Shown here: positions 1-10,109 of the stretch, piece after piece
Layout: every line of letters starts with the position of its first letter
Numbering within the stretch: position 1 is the stretch's first letter
Program-made: the position numbers and the translations under genes
Source: an unidentified eubacterium SCB49
GTDB taxonomy: Bacteria; Bacteroidota; Bacteroidia; Flavobacteriales; Flavobacteriaceae
Direction of reading: 5' to 3'
NCBI GenBank assembly: GCA_000170815.1
Contig: ABCO01000006.1
Location: 124,001 to 188,000 of the forward strand
DNA length: 64,000 bases
The notes under the pieces: model-generated
Told to the model about the DNA's origin: nothing
The model's database searches: none
The model's input: the letters and a program-made list of their open reading frames with translations, nothing else

Positions 1-162
1 ATAAGTACACCTGGTTTACGTAAATATGCAGGTGCAAAAGAGATGCCACGTGTCTTAAATGGTCTTGGAATTGCAATTGTTTCAACTTCTGCGGGAGTTA
101 TGACAGCTAAGCAAGCAAAAGCACAGAACGTAGGTGGTGAAGTATTATGTTACGTATACTAA
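1..162 (+). CDS. rpsH: 30S ribosomal protein S8, C-terminal part
   Basis: The window opens inside this gene; the last 53 codons are visible, ending in TAA. The translated end ([11 protein letters not shown], then [13 protein letters not shown], then GGEVLCYVY) is the conserved C-terminal half of S8, which binds 16S rRNA in the body of the small subunit. It lies 18 bases upstream of rplF, the standard spc-operon neighbour, which supports the call. The 5' part is outside the window. Confidence 0.95.
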   Translation: MSTPGLRKYAGAKEMPRVLNGLGIAIVSTSAGVMTAKQAKAQNVGGEVLCYVY

Positions 163-180
163 TATTAAAGACAAGAAGAA

Positions 181-723
181 ATGTCAAGAATAGGTAAAAA
201 CCCAGTATCGATTCCAGCAGGAGTTACAGTTGACGTAAAAGACAATGTAATTACTGTTAAAGGAAAATTAGGAGAGTTGACTCAAGAATTCAGTGATGTA
301 ACTGTAAAAGTTGAGGGTGACGAAGTGATAGTAGAGCGTTCTACAGATCATAAAGATCATAGAGCAAAGCATGGTCTTTATAGATCATTAGTAAATAATA
401 TGATAGAAGGAGTTTCTCAAGGTTGGACAAAATCTTTAGAACTTGTAGGAGTTGGTTATAGAGCAAGTAATCAAGGTCAACGTTTAGATTTGGCTTTAGG
501 TTTTTCTCATAATATCATTTTAGAAATTGCACCGGAAGTAAAGGTGGAGACTGTTTCTGAAAAAGGTAAAAATCCAATTGTAAAATTAACATCACATGAC
601 AAACAACTTGTTGGTCAAGTTGCAGCGAAAATTCGTGGTTTCCGTAAGCCAGAGCCTTACAAAGGTAAAGGTGTGAAATTTGTAGGTGAAATATTAAGAA
701 GAAAAGCAGGTAAATCTGCATAA
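181..723 (+). CDS. rplF: 50S ribosomal protein L6
   Basis: A 180-residue protein, the usual length of L6, starting [15 protein letters not shown], a hallmark L6 N-terminus. The C-terminal half carries the conserved stretch [18 protein letters not shown], which contacts 23S rRNA near the sarcin-ricin loop. L6 has two duplicated folds and helps stabilise the elongation factor binding region. It sits between rpsH and rplR with short gaps, as in the spc operon of most bacteria, and is presumably co-transcribed with them. Confidence 0.98.
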   Translation: MSRIGKNPVSIPAGVTVDVKDNVITVKGKLGELTQEFSDVTVKVEGDEVIVERSTDHKDHRAKHGLYRSLVNNMIEGVSQGWTKSLELVGVGYRASNQGQRLDLALGFSHNIILEIAPEVKVETVSEKGKNPIVKLTSHDKQLVGQVAAKIRGFRKPEPYKGKGVKFVGEILRRKAGKSA

Positions 724-734
724 ACTATAGCGTT

Positions 735-1088
735 ATGGCATTATCAAAAACAGATAGAAGACAGCGATTACGTTTCAGAATACGTAAAACCGTTTCAGGA
801 ACAGAGCAACGCCCACGTTTGGCAGTTTTCAGAAGTAATAAAGAAATTTATGCTCAATTGATAGACGATGTAAATGGTAAAACAATTACTGCAGCGTCAT
901 CAAGAGACAAGGATGTAAATGCAACTGGTAATAAGGTTGAAATTGCAAAAATAGTAGGTAAAGCAGTTGCTGAGAAAGCAATCAAAGCTGGTGTTGACAC
1001 TGTCGCTTTTGACAGAGGAGGTTACCTATATCACGGAAGAGTAAAATCATTAGCAGAAGGTGCGCGTGAAGGTGGCCTAAAATTCTAA
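735..1088 (+). CDS. rplR: 50S ribosomal protein L18
   Basis: A 117-residue protein of typical L18 length. The motif [16 protein letters not shown] and the C-terminal [24 protein letters not shown] are diagnostic of L18, the 5S rRNA-binding protein of the central protuberance. The N-terminus is rich in Arg and Lys, as expected for an RNA-binding tail. It begins 11 bases after rplF and ends 5 bases before rpsE, so the three are one transcription unit. Confidence 0.98.
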   Translation: MALSKTDRRQRLRFRIRKTVSGTEQRPRLAVFRSNKEIYAQLIDDVNGKTITAASSRDKDVNATGNKVEIAKIVGKAVAEKAIKAGVDTVAFDRGGYLYHGRVKSLAEGAREGGLKF

Positions 1089-1093
1089 GTAGT

Positions 1094-1618
1094 ATGTATC
1101 AAGATTATAAAAACGTAGAATTAGTAAAGCCAGGAGGATTAGATCTTAAAGATCGTTTGGTTGGTGTACAACGTGTTACTAAGGTAACAAAAGGTGGTAG
1201 AGCCTTTGGATTTTCAGCTATTGTAGTTGTAGGAGATGAAAATGGTGTAGTAGGTCAAGGACTTGGAAAATCTAAAGATGTTGCAAGTGCTATTGCAAAG
1301 GCAATTGAAGATGCTAAGAAAAATTTAGTTAGAATTCCTCTTAATAAAGGAACTTTACCACACGAGCAAAAAGGTAAGTATGGTGGAGCTAGAGTTAATC
1401 TTTTACCAGCAGCGCCTGGTACAGGGGTTATCGCTGGGGGTGCTGTTCGTGCAGTCTTAGAGGCAGTAGGTATTCATGATGTATTATCTAAATCTCAAGG
1501 TTCTTCTAACCCACATAATGTGGTAAAAGCAACTTTTGATGCTTTATTACAAATGAGAAGTGCTCATACTGTTGCGAAACAAAGAGGTATTTCTTTAGAG
1601 AAATTATTCAAAGGATAA
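1094..1618 (+). CDS. rpsE: 30S ribosomal protein S5
   Basis: A 174-residue protein. The N-terminal double-stranded RNA-binding fold is visible ([21 protein letters not shown]), followed by the S5 C-terminal fold with [20 protein letters not shown]5 sits at the mRNA entry side of the small subunit and affects decoding fidelity. The gene follows rplR after 5 bases and precedes rpmD by 38 bases. That gap contains a small ATTCG/CGAAT hairpin of unknown meaning. Confidence 0.98.
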   Translation: MYQDYKNVELVKPGGLDLKDRLVGVQRVTKVTKGGRAFGFSAIVVVGDENGVVGQGLGKSKDVASAIAKAIEDAKKNLVRIPLNKGTLPHEQKGKYGGARVNLLPAAPGTGVIAGGAVRAVLEAVGIHDVLSKSQGSSNPHNVVKATFDALLQMRSAHTVAKQRGISLEKLFKG

Positions 1619-1656
1619 TAACCAATTAAATCGATTCGTTTAGGCGAATAATAGAT

Positions 1657-1836
1657 ATGGCAAAGATTAAAGTAACAAAAGTTAAAAGTGCAATTAATCG
1701 CACTAAGACTCAGAAGAGAACGCTTGAAGCATTAGGTCTTAAGAAAATAGGACAAACTGTTGAGCATGATGACACACCGAGTATTATTGGTATGGTAAAC
1801 AAAGTTTCACACTTGGTTTCATTTGAAACTAAATAA
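1657..1836 (+). CDS. rpmD: 50S ribosomal protein L30
   Basis: A 59-residue protein beginning MAKIKVTKVKSAI, with the L30 motif TLEALGLKKIGQTVEHDDTPSIIGM. L30 is a small ferredoxin-like-fold protein of the large subunit. Length and position (between rpsE and rplO) match the spc operon exactly. The reading frame was found by translating the gap between rpsE and rplO; start ATG 1657, stop TAA 1834-1836. Confidence 0.97.
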   Translation: MAKIKVTKVKSAINRTKTQKRTLEALGLKKIGQTVEHDDTPSIIGMVNKVSHLVSFETK

Positions 1837-1847
1837 GATATTTAAAA

Positions 1848-2300
1848 ATGGAATTACATAACTTAAGACCTGCAAAAGGTTCAGTTAAAACGCAAGGAAA
1901 GCGCATAGGCCGTGGACAAGGTTCTGGTAAAGGTGGAACTGCTACACGTGGTCATAAAGGAGCTAAATCTCGTTCTGGATATTCTAAGAAATTAGGTTTT
2001 GAAGGAGGGCAGATGCCACTTCAAAGACGTGTGCCTAAGTTTGGATTCACTAATATAAACCGTAAGGAGTATCAGGGAGTTAACTTAGATACCCTTCAAC
2101 AATTAGTTGATGACAAGAAAATCACAGACGTAGTAGATTTTGACACTTTAGTTGAAATGGGTCTTGTAGGTAAAAACGAAATGGTTAAGATTTTAGGACG
2201 TGGAGAATTAAAATCTAAACTTACTGTAACCGCTCATAAATTTACTGCTACAGCTCAGAAAGCTATTGAAGCTGCAGGTGGTGAAGTTGTAACACTGTAA
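1848..2300 (+). CDS. rplO: 50S ribosomal protein L15
   Basis: A 150-residue protein. The N-terminus is Gly, Arg and Lys rich (GKRIGRGQGSGKGGTATRGHKG), the extended rRNA-penetrating tail of L15. The middle has GFEGGQMPLQRRVPKFGF and the C-terminal half the globular fold. L15 is a late-assembly protein of the large subunit. It lies 11 bases after rpmD and 13 bases before secY, and the L15-SecY pairing is highly conserved. Confidence 0.98.
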   Translation: MELHNLRPAKGSVKTQGKRIGRGQGSGKGGTATRGHKGAKSRSGYSKKLGFEGGQMPLQRRVPKFGFTNINRKEYQGVNLDTLQQLVDDKKITDVVDFDTLVEMGLVGKNEMVKILGRGELKSKLTVTAHKFTATAQKAIEAAGGEVVTL

Positions 2301-2313
2301 TTTATCTAGACCA

Positions 2314-3654
2314 ATGAAATTTATCGAAAACATAAAAAACGTTTGGAAAATTGAGGAATTACGAAATCGTATTATCCTAACGCTTGGTCTATTATTAGTG
2401 TATCGTTTTGGTGCGCAAGTAACACTTCCAGGTATTGATGCTTCTAAGTTAGGTGGTTTTGCCGGTAACTTTGATGGTGGTCTAGGAGGTTTATTAAATG
2501 CTTTTACAGGAGGTGCTTTTGCAAATGCTTCTGTTTTTGCATTGGGTATTATGCCTTATATTTCTGCTTCGATTGTTGTTCAATTAATGCAGATTGCAGT
2601 GCCTTATTTACAGAAATTACAAAAAGAAGGTGAAAGTGGTAGAAAGAAAATTAATCAAATTACACGTTGGTTAACTATAGGTATTTGTTTGGTTCAAGCT
2701 CCTAGTTATTTATTAGGTCTTGAAGCATTAGGTGTTCCAGCCGAAGCATTTATTCTAGGGAAACCATTGTGGTTTATGATTACTTCTACTTTGATTTTAG
2801 TTACAGGTACTATATTTGCAATGTGGCTAGGTGAAAAGATTACAGATAAAGGTATTGGAAACGGTATATCTATCTTAATTATGGTTGGTATTATAGCAAC
2901 TTTACCACAGTCATTTGTTCAAGAATTTGCTTCTAGAGTATTAGAATCTAATGGTGGTATGATCATGATCTTGCTAGAACTAGTAATATGGTTTGTGATT
3001 ATATTAGCTTGTGTAATGTTAGTTTTAGCTGTAAGAAAAATTCCAGTACAGTACGCTAGACGTACTGCATCTGGAGAGTATGAAAGAAATATTTTTGGTG
3101 CAAGACAATTTATTCCATTAAAGCTTAATGCTTCTGGGGTAATGCCTATTATCTTTGCACAAGCAATTATGTTTGTTCCTTCTGCTGTAGCTAGTATGTC
3201 TGAGTCAGATTGGGCAACATCAGTACAAGCAACTTATAGTGATATATTTGGATTGTGGTATAATGTTACATTTGCAATATTAATTATTGTATTTACATAT
3301 TTTTATACTGCGATAACAGTACCAACTAATAAAATGGCTGATGATCTTAAACGTAGTGGTGGATTTATTCCTGGAATTAAACCAGGTACAGATACTGCAG
3401 AGTTGTTAGACAGAATTATGTCACAAATCACTTTGCCAGGATCTATATTTTTAGCAGTATTAGCTATATTTCCAGCAATTGTAGTTTCTCTTATGGGAAT
3501 TCAACAAGGTTGGGCATTATTTTATGGAGGTACGTCTCTATTAATTATGGTAGGTGTAGCAATAGATACAATGCAGCAAATTAACTCGTACTTATTAAAT
3601 CGTCACTATGATGGATTAATGAAGAGTGGAAAGAATAGAAAAGCAGTAGCGTAA
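2314..3654 (+). CDS. secY: Protein translocase subunit SecY
   Basis: A 446-residue polytopic membrane protein with about ten hydrophobic segments, the core channel of the Sec translocon in the inner membrane. Recognisable stretches include GIMPYISASIVVQL in TM2, the cytoplasmic loop RRTASGEYERNIFGARQFIPLKLNASGVMPIIFA, and the late loop GFIPGIKPGTDTAELLDRIMSQITLPGS. It works with SecE and SecG, and is fed by SecA and by the SRP pathway (ffh is in this window at 40141). Together with the ribosomal genes it forms the spc operon. Confidence 0.98.
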   Translation: MKFIENIKNVWKIEELRNRIILTLGLLLVYRFGAQVTLPGIDASKLGGFAGNFDGGLGGLLNAFTGGAFANASVFALGIMPYISASIVVQLMQIAVPYLQKLQKEGESGRKKINQITRWLTIGICLVQAPSYLLGLEALGVPAEAFILGKPLWFMITSTLILVTGTIFAMWLGEKITDKGIGNGISILIMVGIIATLPQSFVQEFASRVLESNGGMIMILLELVIWFVIILACVMLVLAVRKIPVQYARRTASGEYERNIFGARQFIPLKLNASGVMPIIFAQAIMFVPSAVASMSESDWATSVQATYSDIFGLWYNVTFAILIIVFTYFYTAITVPTNKMADDLKRSGGFIPGIKPGTDTAELLDRIMSQITLPGSIFLAVLAIFPAIVVSLMGIQQGWALFYGGTSLLIMVGVAIDTMQQINSYLLNRHYDGLMKSGKNRKAVA

Positions 3655-3731
3655 CACGTACTATATTTGAAATCTTGGTATGACTATTGCCAATAGCAAT
3701 AACATATAATTAATAACAATAAAATTTCAGA

Positions 3732-3947
3732 ATGGCAAAACAACCTGCAATAGAACAAGACGGAAGTATAATAGAAGCATTATCTAATGCAATGTTTCGT
3801 GTTGAGTTAGAAAACGGTCACGTAGTTACTGCGCATATCTCAGGTAAAATGAGGATGCACTATATAAAATTATTACCAGGAGATAAAGTAAAATTAGAAA
3901 TGAGCCCTTACGATTTAACAAAGGCTCGCATAACATACAGATACTAA
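3732..3947 (+). CDS. infA: Translation initiation factor IF-1
   Basis: A 71-residue OB-fold protein, the standard length of IF-1. Motifs [26 protein letters not shown], then [27 protein letters not shown], then a terminal RITYRY are diagnostic. IF-1 occupies the ribosomal A site during initiation. The gene lies 77 bases after secY and is followed immediately by rpmJ (one base between stop and ATG), the usual arrangement. Confidence 0.98.
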   Translation: MAKQPAIEQDGSIIEALSNAMFRVELENGHVVTAHISGKMRMHYIKLLPGDKVKLEMSPYDLTKARITYRY

Positions 3948-3948
3948 A

Positions 3949-4065
3949 ATGAAAGTTAGAGCATCAGTTAAAAAGAGAAGTGCCGACTGCAAGATTGTAC
4001 GCAGAAAGGGCAGATTATATGTAATTAATAAAAAGAACCCAAGGTTCAAACAAAGACAAGGATAA
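3949..4065 (+). CDS. rpmJ: 50S ribosomal protein L36, zinc-free form
   Basis: A 38-residue protein starting [21 protein letters not shown] and ending RFKQRQG, clearly L36. The classical form binds zinc through three Cys and one His (about positions 11, 14, 27 and 32). Here position 11 is Ser, only Cys14 remains, and the later Cys and His are replaced, so this is a zinc-independent version. It starts one base after infA ends and stops 3 bases before rpsM, suggesting translational coupling. Confidence 0.97.
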   Translation: MKVRASVKKRSADCKIVRRKGRLYVINKKNPRFKQRQG

Positions 4066-4068
4066 GTT

Positions 4069-4443
4069 ATGGCAAGAATCGCAGGTGTTGATATCCCAAA
4101 ACAAAAAAGGGGTGTAATCGCGTTAACGTATATCTTTGGAATCGGTAATAGCCGTTCTAAAGCTATATTGGAAAAAGCTGGAGTTAGCGAAGACAAAAAA
4201 GTAAATGAATGGAACGATGAAGAGATCGGCGCTATTCGTGAAGCTGTAGGATCTTTTACTATTGAAGGTGAATTACGTAGCGAAGTTCAATTAAACATTA
4301 AACGTTTAATGGACATAGGATGTTACAGAGGTATTCGTCACAGAGTAGGTCTTCCTTTAAGAGGACAACGTACTAAGAATAACTCTAGAACAAGAAAAGG
4401 AAAACGTAAAACTGTTGCTAACAAGAAAAAAGCAACTAAATAA
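4069..4443 (+). CDS. rpsM: 30S ribosomal protein S13
   Basis: A 124-residue protein starting [26 protein letters not shown], with the helix-two-turn-helix region, the conserved [26 protein letters not shown] and a Lys-rich tail. S13 sits in the head of the small subunit and contacts tRNA and the large subunit. It is the first gene of the alpha-operon part of the cluster and lies 9 bases before rpsK. Confidence 0.98.
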   Translation: MARIAGVDIPKQKRGVIALTYIFGIGNSRSKAILEKAGVSEDKKVNEWNDEEIGAIREAVGSFTIEGELRSEVQLNIKRLMDIGCYRGIRHRVGLPLRGQRTKNNSRTRKGKRKTVANKKKATK

Positions 4444-4452
4444 TAATTAGAT

Positions 4453-4851
4453 ATGGCAAAGGCAAATCCAAAAGCTAAAAGCACAAAAAAACGTAAAGTT
4501 AATGTGGAGTCTGTAGGTGCAGCGCACATAACAGCGTCATTCAATAATATTATTGTTTCGTTGACAAATAAAGCAGGAGATGTTATCTCTTGGTCATCTG
4601 CCGGTAAAATGGGCTTCAGAGGATCTAAGAAAAATACTCCTTATGCAGCACAATTAGCTTCTGAAGACTGTGCAAAAGTTGCTCACGAAGCAGGAATGCG
4701 TAAATGTAAAGTATACGTTAAAGGACCAGGAAATGGTAGAGAATCTGCTATTCGTGCAATACATAATATGGGAATAGAAGTAACAGAAATTATTGATGTT
4801 ACTCCAATGCCACATAATGGTTGTCGTCCTGCAAAAAGACGTAGAGTATAA
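4453..4851 (+). CDS. rpsK: 30S ribosomal protein S11
   Basis: A 132-residue protein. The Lys-rich N-terminal tail is followed by [43 protein letters not shown], and the C-terminus has [18 protein letters not shown], all diagnostic of S11 in the platform of the small subunit. A 194-base gap with several hairpins and a promoter-like box separates it from rpsD, which is unusually wide for this operon. Confidence 0.98.
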   Translation: MAKANPKAKSTKKRKVNVESVGAAHITASFNNIIVSLTNKAGDVISWSSAGKMGFRGSKKNTPYAAQLASEDCAKVAHEAGMRKCKVYVKGPGNGRESAIRAIHNMGIEVTEIIDVTPMPHNGCRPAKRRRV

Positions 4852-4862
4852 TTAAAATAATT

Positions 4863-4886
4863 GATTCGCCTTCGGGCGAATCTTTT
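4863..4886 (+). terminator. Hairpin after rpsK
   Basis: Perfect 8-bp stem GATTCGCC/GGCGAATC closed by a TTCG tetraloop (4863-4882) and followed by TTTT. It looks like a factor-independent terminator or partial terminator ending the rpsM-rpsK transcript. Confidence 0.7.
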
Positions 4887-4900
4887 CTATTTTTTATTAG

Positions 4901-4908
4901 TACCTTTG
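4901..4908 (+). promoter_or_regulatory. Probable -7 box upstream of rpsD
   Basis: TACCTTTG followed by CGG fits the Bacteroidota sigma-A -7 consensus TAnnTTTG. No clear TTG -33 element was found at the right distance. If used, transcription would start near 4915 and give rpsD a leader of about 130 bases. Confidence 0.5.
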
Positions 4909-4934
4909 CGGGCTCTAATAGAGAAAAAGTATAA

Positions 4935-5031
4935 GATGCCTTCGGGCGTCTTTTTATAGTAAATAATAATATCAATCGAGAGATTTAAAAACTAGAGGAT
5001 TAACGTAAGACCTTAATTTAGTTTTTCTCTC
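4935..5031 (+). promoter_or_regulatory. Structured leader of rpsD
   Basis: Two RNA structures follow the promoter-like box. The first is a 6-bp stem GATGCC/GGCGTC with a TTCG loop (4935-4950) followed by five T residues, attenuator-like. The second is a long hairpin pairing GAGAG (4978-4982) with CTCTC (5027-5031) and AAAAACTA (4987-4994) with TAGTTTTT (5019-5026). Such structures before a ribosomal gene suggest autoregulation by the encoded protein, S4 in this case. That role is inference. Confidence 0.45.
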
Positions 5032-5045
5032 ACAAACAATTAGAA

Positions 5046-5651
5046 ATGGCAAGATATACTGGTCCAAAAACTAAAATCGCTCGTAAATTTGGTGAAGCGA
5101 TTTACGGAGAAGACAAATCCTTCGAAAAAAGAAATTATCCTCCAGGACAACACGGAAATAACCGTCGTCGTGGAAAAAAATCTGAATATGCAATTCAATT
5201 AGCTGAAAAACAAAAGGCTAAATATACATATGGTATTTTAGAAAAGCAATTTAGAAACTTATTCAAAAAAGCAACTGCTGCACCTGGAATTACAGGTCAA
5301 GTATTATTACAACTTTGTGAGTCTAGACTTGACAATGTTGTTTATAGAATGGGGATTGCTCCAAGCCGTCCAGCTGCAAGACAATTAGTTTCTCACCGTC
5401 ACATTACAGTAAATGGTGAAAAAGTAAACATTCCTTCTTATCAATTAAAAGCAGGTGATGTTGTTGCAGTAAGAGAGAAATCTAAATCTCTTGAAGCGAT
5501 TCAAGATTCTTTAGCTAACTCTAGTAATGTGTACGAATGGATTACATGGAACTCTGAGACAAAGCAAGGTACTTTTGTTACTATCCCGCAACGTTTACAA
5601 ATTCCAGAAAACATAAACGAGCAGTTTATTGTTGAATTGTACTCTAAATAA
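5046..5651 (+). CDS. rpsD: 30S ribosomal protein S4, zinc-free form
   Basis: A 201-residue protein starting [17 protein letters not shown], with the S4 RNA-binding domain near residues 95-155 ([31 protein letters not shown]). The N-terminal zinc ribbon Cys residues found in some S4 proteins are absent, so this is the zinc-independent type. S4 nucleates small-subunit assembly and in several bacteria represses its own operon. The structured leader upstream fits such control but does not prove it. Confidence 0.98.
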   Translation: MARYTGPKTKIARKFGEAIYGEDKSFEKRNYPPGQHGNNRRRGKKSEYAIQLAEKQKAKYTYGILEKQFRNLFKKATAAPGITGQVLLQLCESRLDNVVYRMGIAPSRPAARQLVSHRHITVNGEKVNIPSYQLKAGDVVAVREKSKSLEAIQDSLANSSNVYEWITWNSETKQGTFVTIPQRLQIPENINEQFIVELYSK

Positions 5652-5754
5652 TAAAATTAAATAATAATTATATTGGTATTTGGCCAAAGGATTTATAGTG
5701 TTCTTCAAACTTTTAAATCGCGCAACCAAATAACAATTAAAACGAAGAAAAAAA

Positions 5755-6747
5755 ATGGCAGTATTTAGTTTTCAGAAACCAGATAAAGTAATAATGATTA
5801 ACTCAACTGATTTTGAGGGGAAATTTGAATTTCGTCCTTTAGAACCAGGTTACGGGCTAACTATTGGTAACGCTCTAAGAAGAGTGTTACTTTCTTCTCT
5901 TGAAGGATTTGCGATTACATCACTTCGCGTTGAAGGTGTAGATCACGAATTTTCTACCATTGCAGGTGTTGTAGAAGATGTTACAGAGATTATTTTAAAT
6001 TTAAAACAATTACGTTTTAAAAGACAAATCGATGAAATTGACAATGAAACAGTGACGATTTCTGTTTCAGGTAATGATAAAGTTGTTGCTGGTGATTTTC
6101 AGAAATTTATCTCAGGTTTTCAAGTATTAAACCCAGATCTTATAATTTGTAATATGGATTCTAAAGTGAATCTAAATATGGAAATTACTATTGAGAAAGG
6201 TAGAGGATATGTTCCTGCTGAAGAAAACAAAAAGGCAAATGCGCCTCTTGGCACAATCTTTACTGATTCTATTTTTACACCTATTAAAAATGTAAAATAT
6301 AGTATTGAGAACTTTCGTGTAGAGCAAAAAACTGATTACGAAAAATTAGTTTTTGAAATTACTTCAGATGGATCTATTCATCCTAAAGATGCTTTAACTG
6401 AAGCGGCTAAAACTTTGATTCACCACTTTATGTTATTTAGTGATGAGCGTATCACCCTTGAGGCTGATGAAATTGCTCAAACTGAAACATATGATGAAGA
6501 ATCTTTACATATGCGTCAATTGCTTAAGACTAAATTAGTTGATATGGACTTATCTGTTCGTGCATTAAATTGTCTAAAAGCTGCAGAAGTTGATACATTA
6601 GGAGATTTAGTTTCTTTTAATAAAAATGATTTAATGAAGTTTAGAAATTTCGGAAAGAAATCTTTAACTGAATTAGAAGAGCTTGTTCTTGTTAAAGGGT
6701 TAAACTTTGGTATGGACTTAGCGAAATATAAACTAGATAAAGACTAG
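5755..6747 (+). CDS. rpoA: DNA-directed RNA polymerase subunit alpha
   Basis: A 330-residue protein, the standard length. The N-terminal assembly domain has the hallmark [21 protein letters not shown] and [14 protein letters not shown]. The C-terminal domain (about residues 255-325) has the helix-hairpin-helix DNA- and activator-contact region ([20 protein letters not shown], then [17 protein letters not shown]). It forms the alpha dimer that scaffolds RNA polymerase. It sits between rpsD and rplQ, as in the alpha operon of most bacteria. Confidence 0.99.
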   Translation: MAVFSFQKPDKVIMINSTDFEGKFEFRPLEPGYGLTIGNALRRVLLSSLEGFAITSLRVEGVDHEFSTIAGVVEDVTEIILNLKQLRFKRQIDEIDNETVTISVSGNDKVVAGDFQKFISGFQVLNPDLIICNMDSKVNLNMEITIEKGRGYVPAEENKKANAPLGTIFTDSIFTPIKNVKYSIENFRVEQKTDYEKLVFEITSDGSIHPKDALTEAAKTLIHHFMLFSDERITLEADEIAQTETYDEESLHMRQLLKTKLVDMDLSVRALNCLKAAEVDTLGDLVSFNKNDLMKFRNFGKKSLTELEELVLVKGLNFGMDLAKYKLDKD

Positions 6748-6822
6748 TTAAAACAAATAATTAATAATCATATTTTGCTCCTCGATAAACGAGTATAGAA
6801 GCAAGATGATAAAACAAATGTC

Positions 6823-7302
6823 ATGAGACACGGAAAAAAAGTAAATCATTTAGGTAGAAAAACTGCTCATAGAAAAGCGATGTTAGCCAATATGGCTTGT
6901 TCGCTTATTGAACACAAAAGAATTAATACGACTGTTGCTAAGGCAAAAGCGCTTAAATCTTTTGTTGAGCCTTTAATCACTAAATCTAAAGAAGATACGA
7001 CGCATAATCGTCGTATTGTAATGGCACGTTTACGTCAAAAAGAAACAGTAACTGAACTTTTTAGAGATGTAGCTGTTAAGATAGGTGATCGTCCAGGTGG
7101 TTACACTCGTATTATCAAGTTAGGTAATCGTTTAGGAGATAACGCTGATATGGCGATGATCGAATTAGTTGATTATAACGAGATTTACAATGCTGGTAAA
7201 GCTAAGAAGACTAAGTCTACACGTCGTAGTCGTCGTGGAGGTTCTTCTGCTAAACCTGTAGCTGCACCTGCAACTACTACAGCAACAAAAGAAGAAGAAT
7301 AA
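6823..7302 (+). CDS. rplQ: 50S ribosomal protein L17
   Basis: A 159-residue protein starting [34 protein letters not shown], the L17 signature. The core is followed by a low-complexity tail of about 40 residues rich in Lys, Arg, Ala and Thr, making it longer than the roughly 127 residues of the E. coli protein. L17 lies near the peptide exit tunnel. A small hairpin (CTCG/CGAG, 6781-6793) lies in the 75-base gap after rpoA. It is the last gene of the ribosomal cluster. Confidence 0.98.
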   Translation: MRHGKKVNHLGRKTAHRKAMLANMACSLIEHKRINTTVAKAKALKSFVEPLITKSKEDTTHNRRIVMARLRQKETVTELFRDVAVKIGDRPGGYTRIIKLGNRLGDNADMAMIELVDYNEIYNAGKAKKTKSTRRSRRGGSSAKPVAAPATTTATKEEE

Positions 7303-7328
7303 ATGATTTTTCATTTATAATTTTTACT

Positions 7329-7364
7329 AAAGGGATAAGCATTTAATGTTTATCCCTTTTTTTT
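7329..7364 (+). terminator. Terminator after rplQ
   Basis: Stem AAAGGGATAA paired with TTATCCCTTT around a short loop, followed by a run of T residues. It closes the ribosomal operon. Confidence 0.85.
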
Positions 7365-7443
7365 AATATACTTTTTAAAAGTTCTAAAAAACGATTATAA
7401 TAAAAGAGGCAATTATATTATTTTTGCTCACACAATTTGTACT

Positions 7444-8553
7444 ATGAAATATCAAGTAAGAAAAAACGCATTAATTCTTTTAGCAGATGGAACTATATTC
7501 TATGGTAAGGCTGTAGGTGATAAAACAGGCTCTGCATTTGGCGAGGTTTGTTTTAATACTGGAATGACTGGTTATCAAGAAATTTTTACAGATCCTTCTT
7601 ATTACGGTCAATTAATGGTAACTACCAATGCACATATTGGTAATTATGGTGTTAATAACGAAGAGGTTGAATCTGAAAGTGTTAAAATTGCGGGTTTAAT
7701 TTGTCGTAATTTTAGTTATAATGCATCACGAGTAGATAGTGATGGTACATTAGAAGATTTTTTATCTGCTAATAATTTATTGGCAATTAGTGATGTAGAT
7801 ACCAGAGCTTTAGTGAATTATATTAGGGATAATGGTGCTATGAATGCTGTTATTACTACCGAAGTAGATGATATAGAAGCTTTAAAAATTCAACTTTCAG
7901 AAACGCCTGATATGAAAGGTTTAGAATTGGCTAGTAAAGTTTCAACTAAAGAGCCGTATTTTTATGGCGATGAAAATGCAACTTATAAAATTTCAGCTTT
8001 AGATATAGGGATTAAGAAAAACATATTACGCAATCTTGCAAAAAGAGATTGTTATATAAAGGTTTTTCCATATAATAGTTCTTTTTCTGATATTGAGTCT
8101 TTTAATCCAGACGGATATTTTTTATCTAATGGACCAGGAGATCCTGAGCCTTTAAAAGAAGCTATAGCTACTACAAAAGAAATTCTCAATACAGGTAAAC
8201 CTTTATTTGGTATTTGTTTAGGTCATCAAGTATTAGCATTAGCTAATGGGATTTCAACTTATAAAATGCACCATGGTCATAGAGGGATTAACCACCCAAT
8301 AATGAATTTGATCACAGGTAAAGGTGAGATCACTTCTCAAAATCATGGTTTTGCAATTAATAAAGAAGAGGCAGAAGCACATGAAGATGTTACGATAACA
8401 CATATTCATCTTAATGACCAAACTGCTGCTGGAATAAAAATGAATAGTAAGCCAGTGTTTTCTGTTCAATATCACCCAGAAGCTAGTCCAGGACCTCATG
8501 ATGCTAGTTATTTATTTGATGATTTTATAACAAACATCAAAAATTCAAAATAA
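7444..8553 (+). CDS. carA: Carbamoyl-phosphate synthase small subunit
   Basis: A 369-residue protein with the CarA N-terminal domain (FGEVCFNTGMTGYQEIFTDPSY) and a C-terminal class I glutamine amidotransferase domain. The nucleophile Cys is in GICLGHQVLA (residue 258), and the His/Glu pair is in QYHPEASPGP. It hydrolyses glutamine and passes ammonia to CarB to make carbamoyl phosphate for arginine and pyrimidine synthesis. carB is not in the window. A terminator separates it from rplQ, so it has its own promoter. Confidence 0.97.
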   Translation: MKYQVRKNALILLADGTIFYGKAVGDKTGSAFGEVCFNTGMTGYQEIFTDPSYYGQLMVTTNAHIGNYGVNNEEVESESVKIAGLICRNFSYNASRVDSDGTLEDFLSANNLLAISDVDTRALVNYIRDNGAMNAVITTEVDDIEALKIQLSETPDMKGLELASKVSTKEPYFYGDENATYKISALDIGIKKNILRNLAKRDCYIKVFPYNSSFSDIESFNPDGYFLSNGPGDPEPLKEAIATTKEILNTGKPLFGICLGHQVLALANGISTYKMHHGHRGINHPIMNLITGKGEITSQNHGFAINKEEAEAHEDVTITHIHLNDQTAAGIKMNSKPVFSVQYHPEASPGPHDASYLFDDFITNIKNSK

Positions 8554-8564
8554 AACAATTTTAA

Positions 8565-9911
<1,347 letters not shown>

Positions 9912-9942
9912 TTTTTAGAAACATTATATTTTTAAATAACAG

Positions 9943-9974
9943 AAAGTGGTCTAATTTTTAGATCACTTTTTTCG
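9943..9974 (+). terminator. Terminator after eno
   Basis: Stem AAAGTGGTCTAA with TTAGATCACTTT (one G-T pair), followed by T residues. Confidence 0.8.
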
Positions 9975-10109
9975 TTTTACAAGCGAATTATAATTTTAGC
10001 TTTAATTTAACCTAATTTTAAAGTGCTACTCTTTTATAGATTGTTTAATAATGCGTATCTTAGCGATTCCGTTTTTACGGGACTTCAACTAAAAAAAACA
10101 AAAGAATAT

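Noticed and set aside
5679..5688. TTTGGCCAAA palindrome between rpsD and rpoA
   Set aside because: Ten bases with no T run and no repeat elsewhere; too short to call an operator or terminator.
10023..10109. Extended gltA start at GTG 10023
   Set aside because: The 29 added residues do not resemble citrate synthase, and ATG 10110 gives the normal length and N-terminus.
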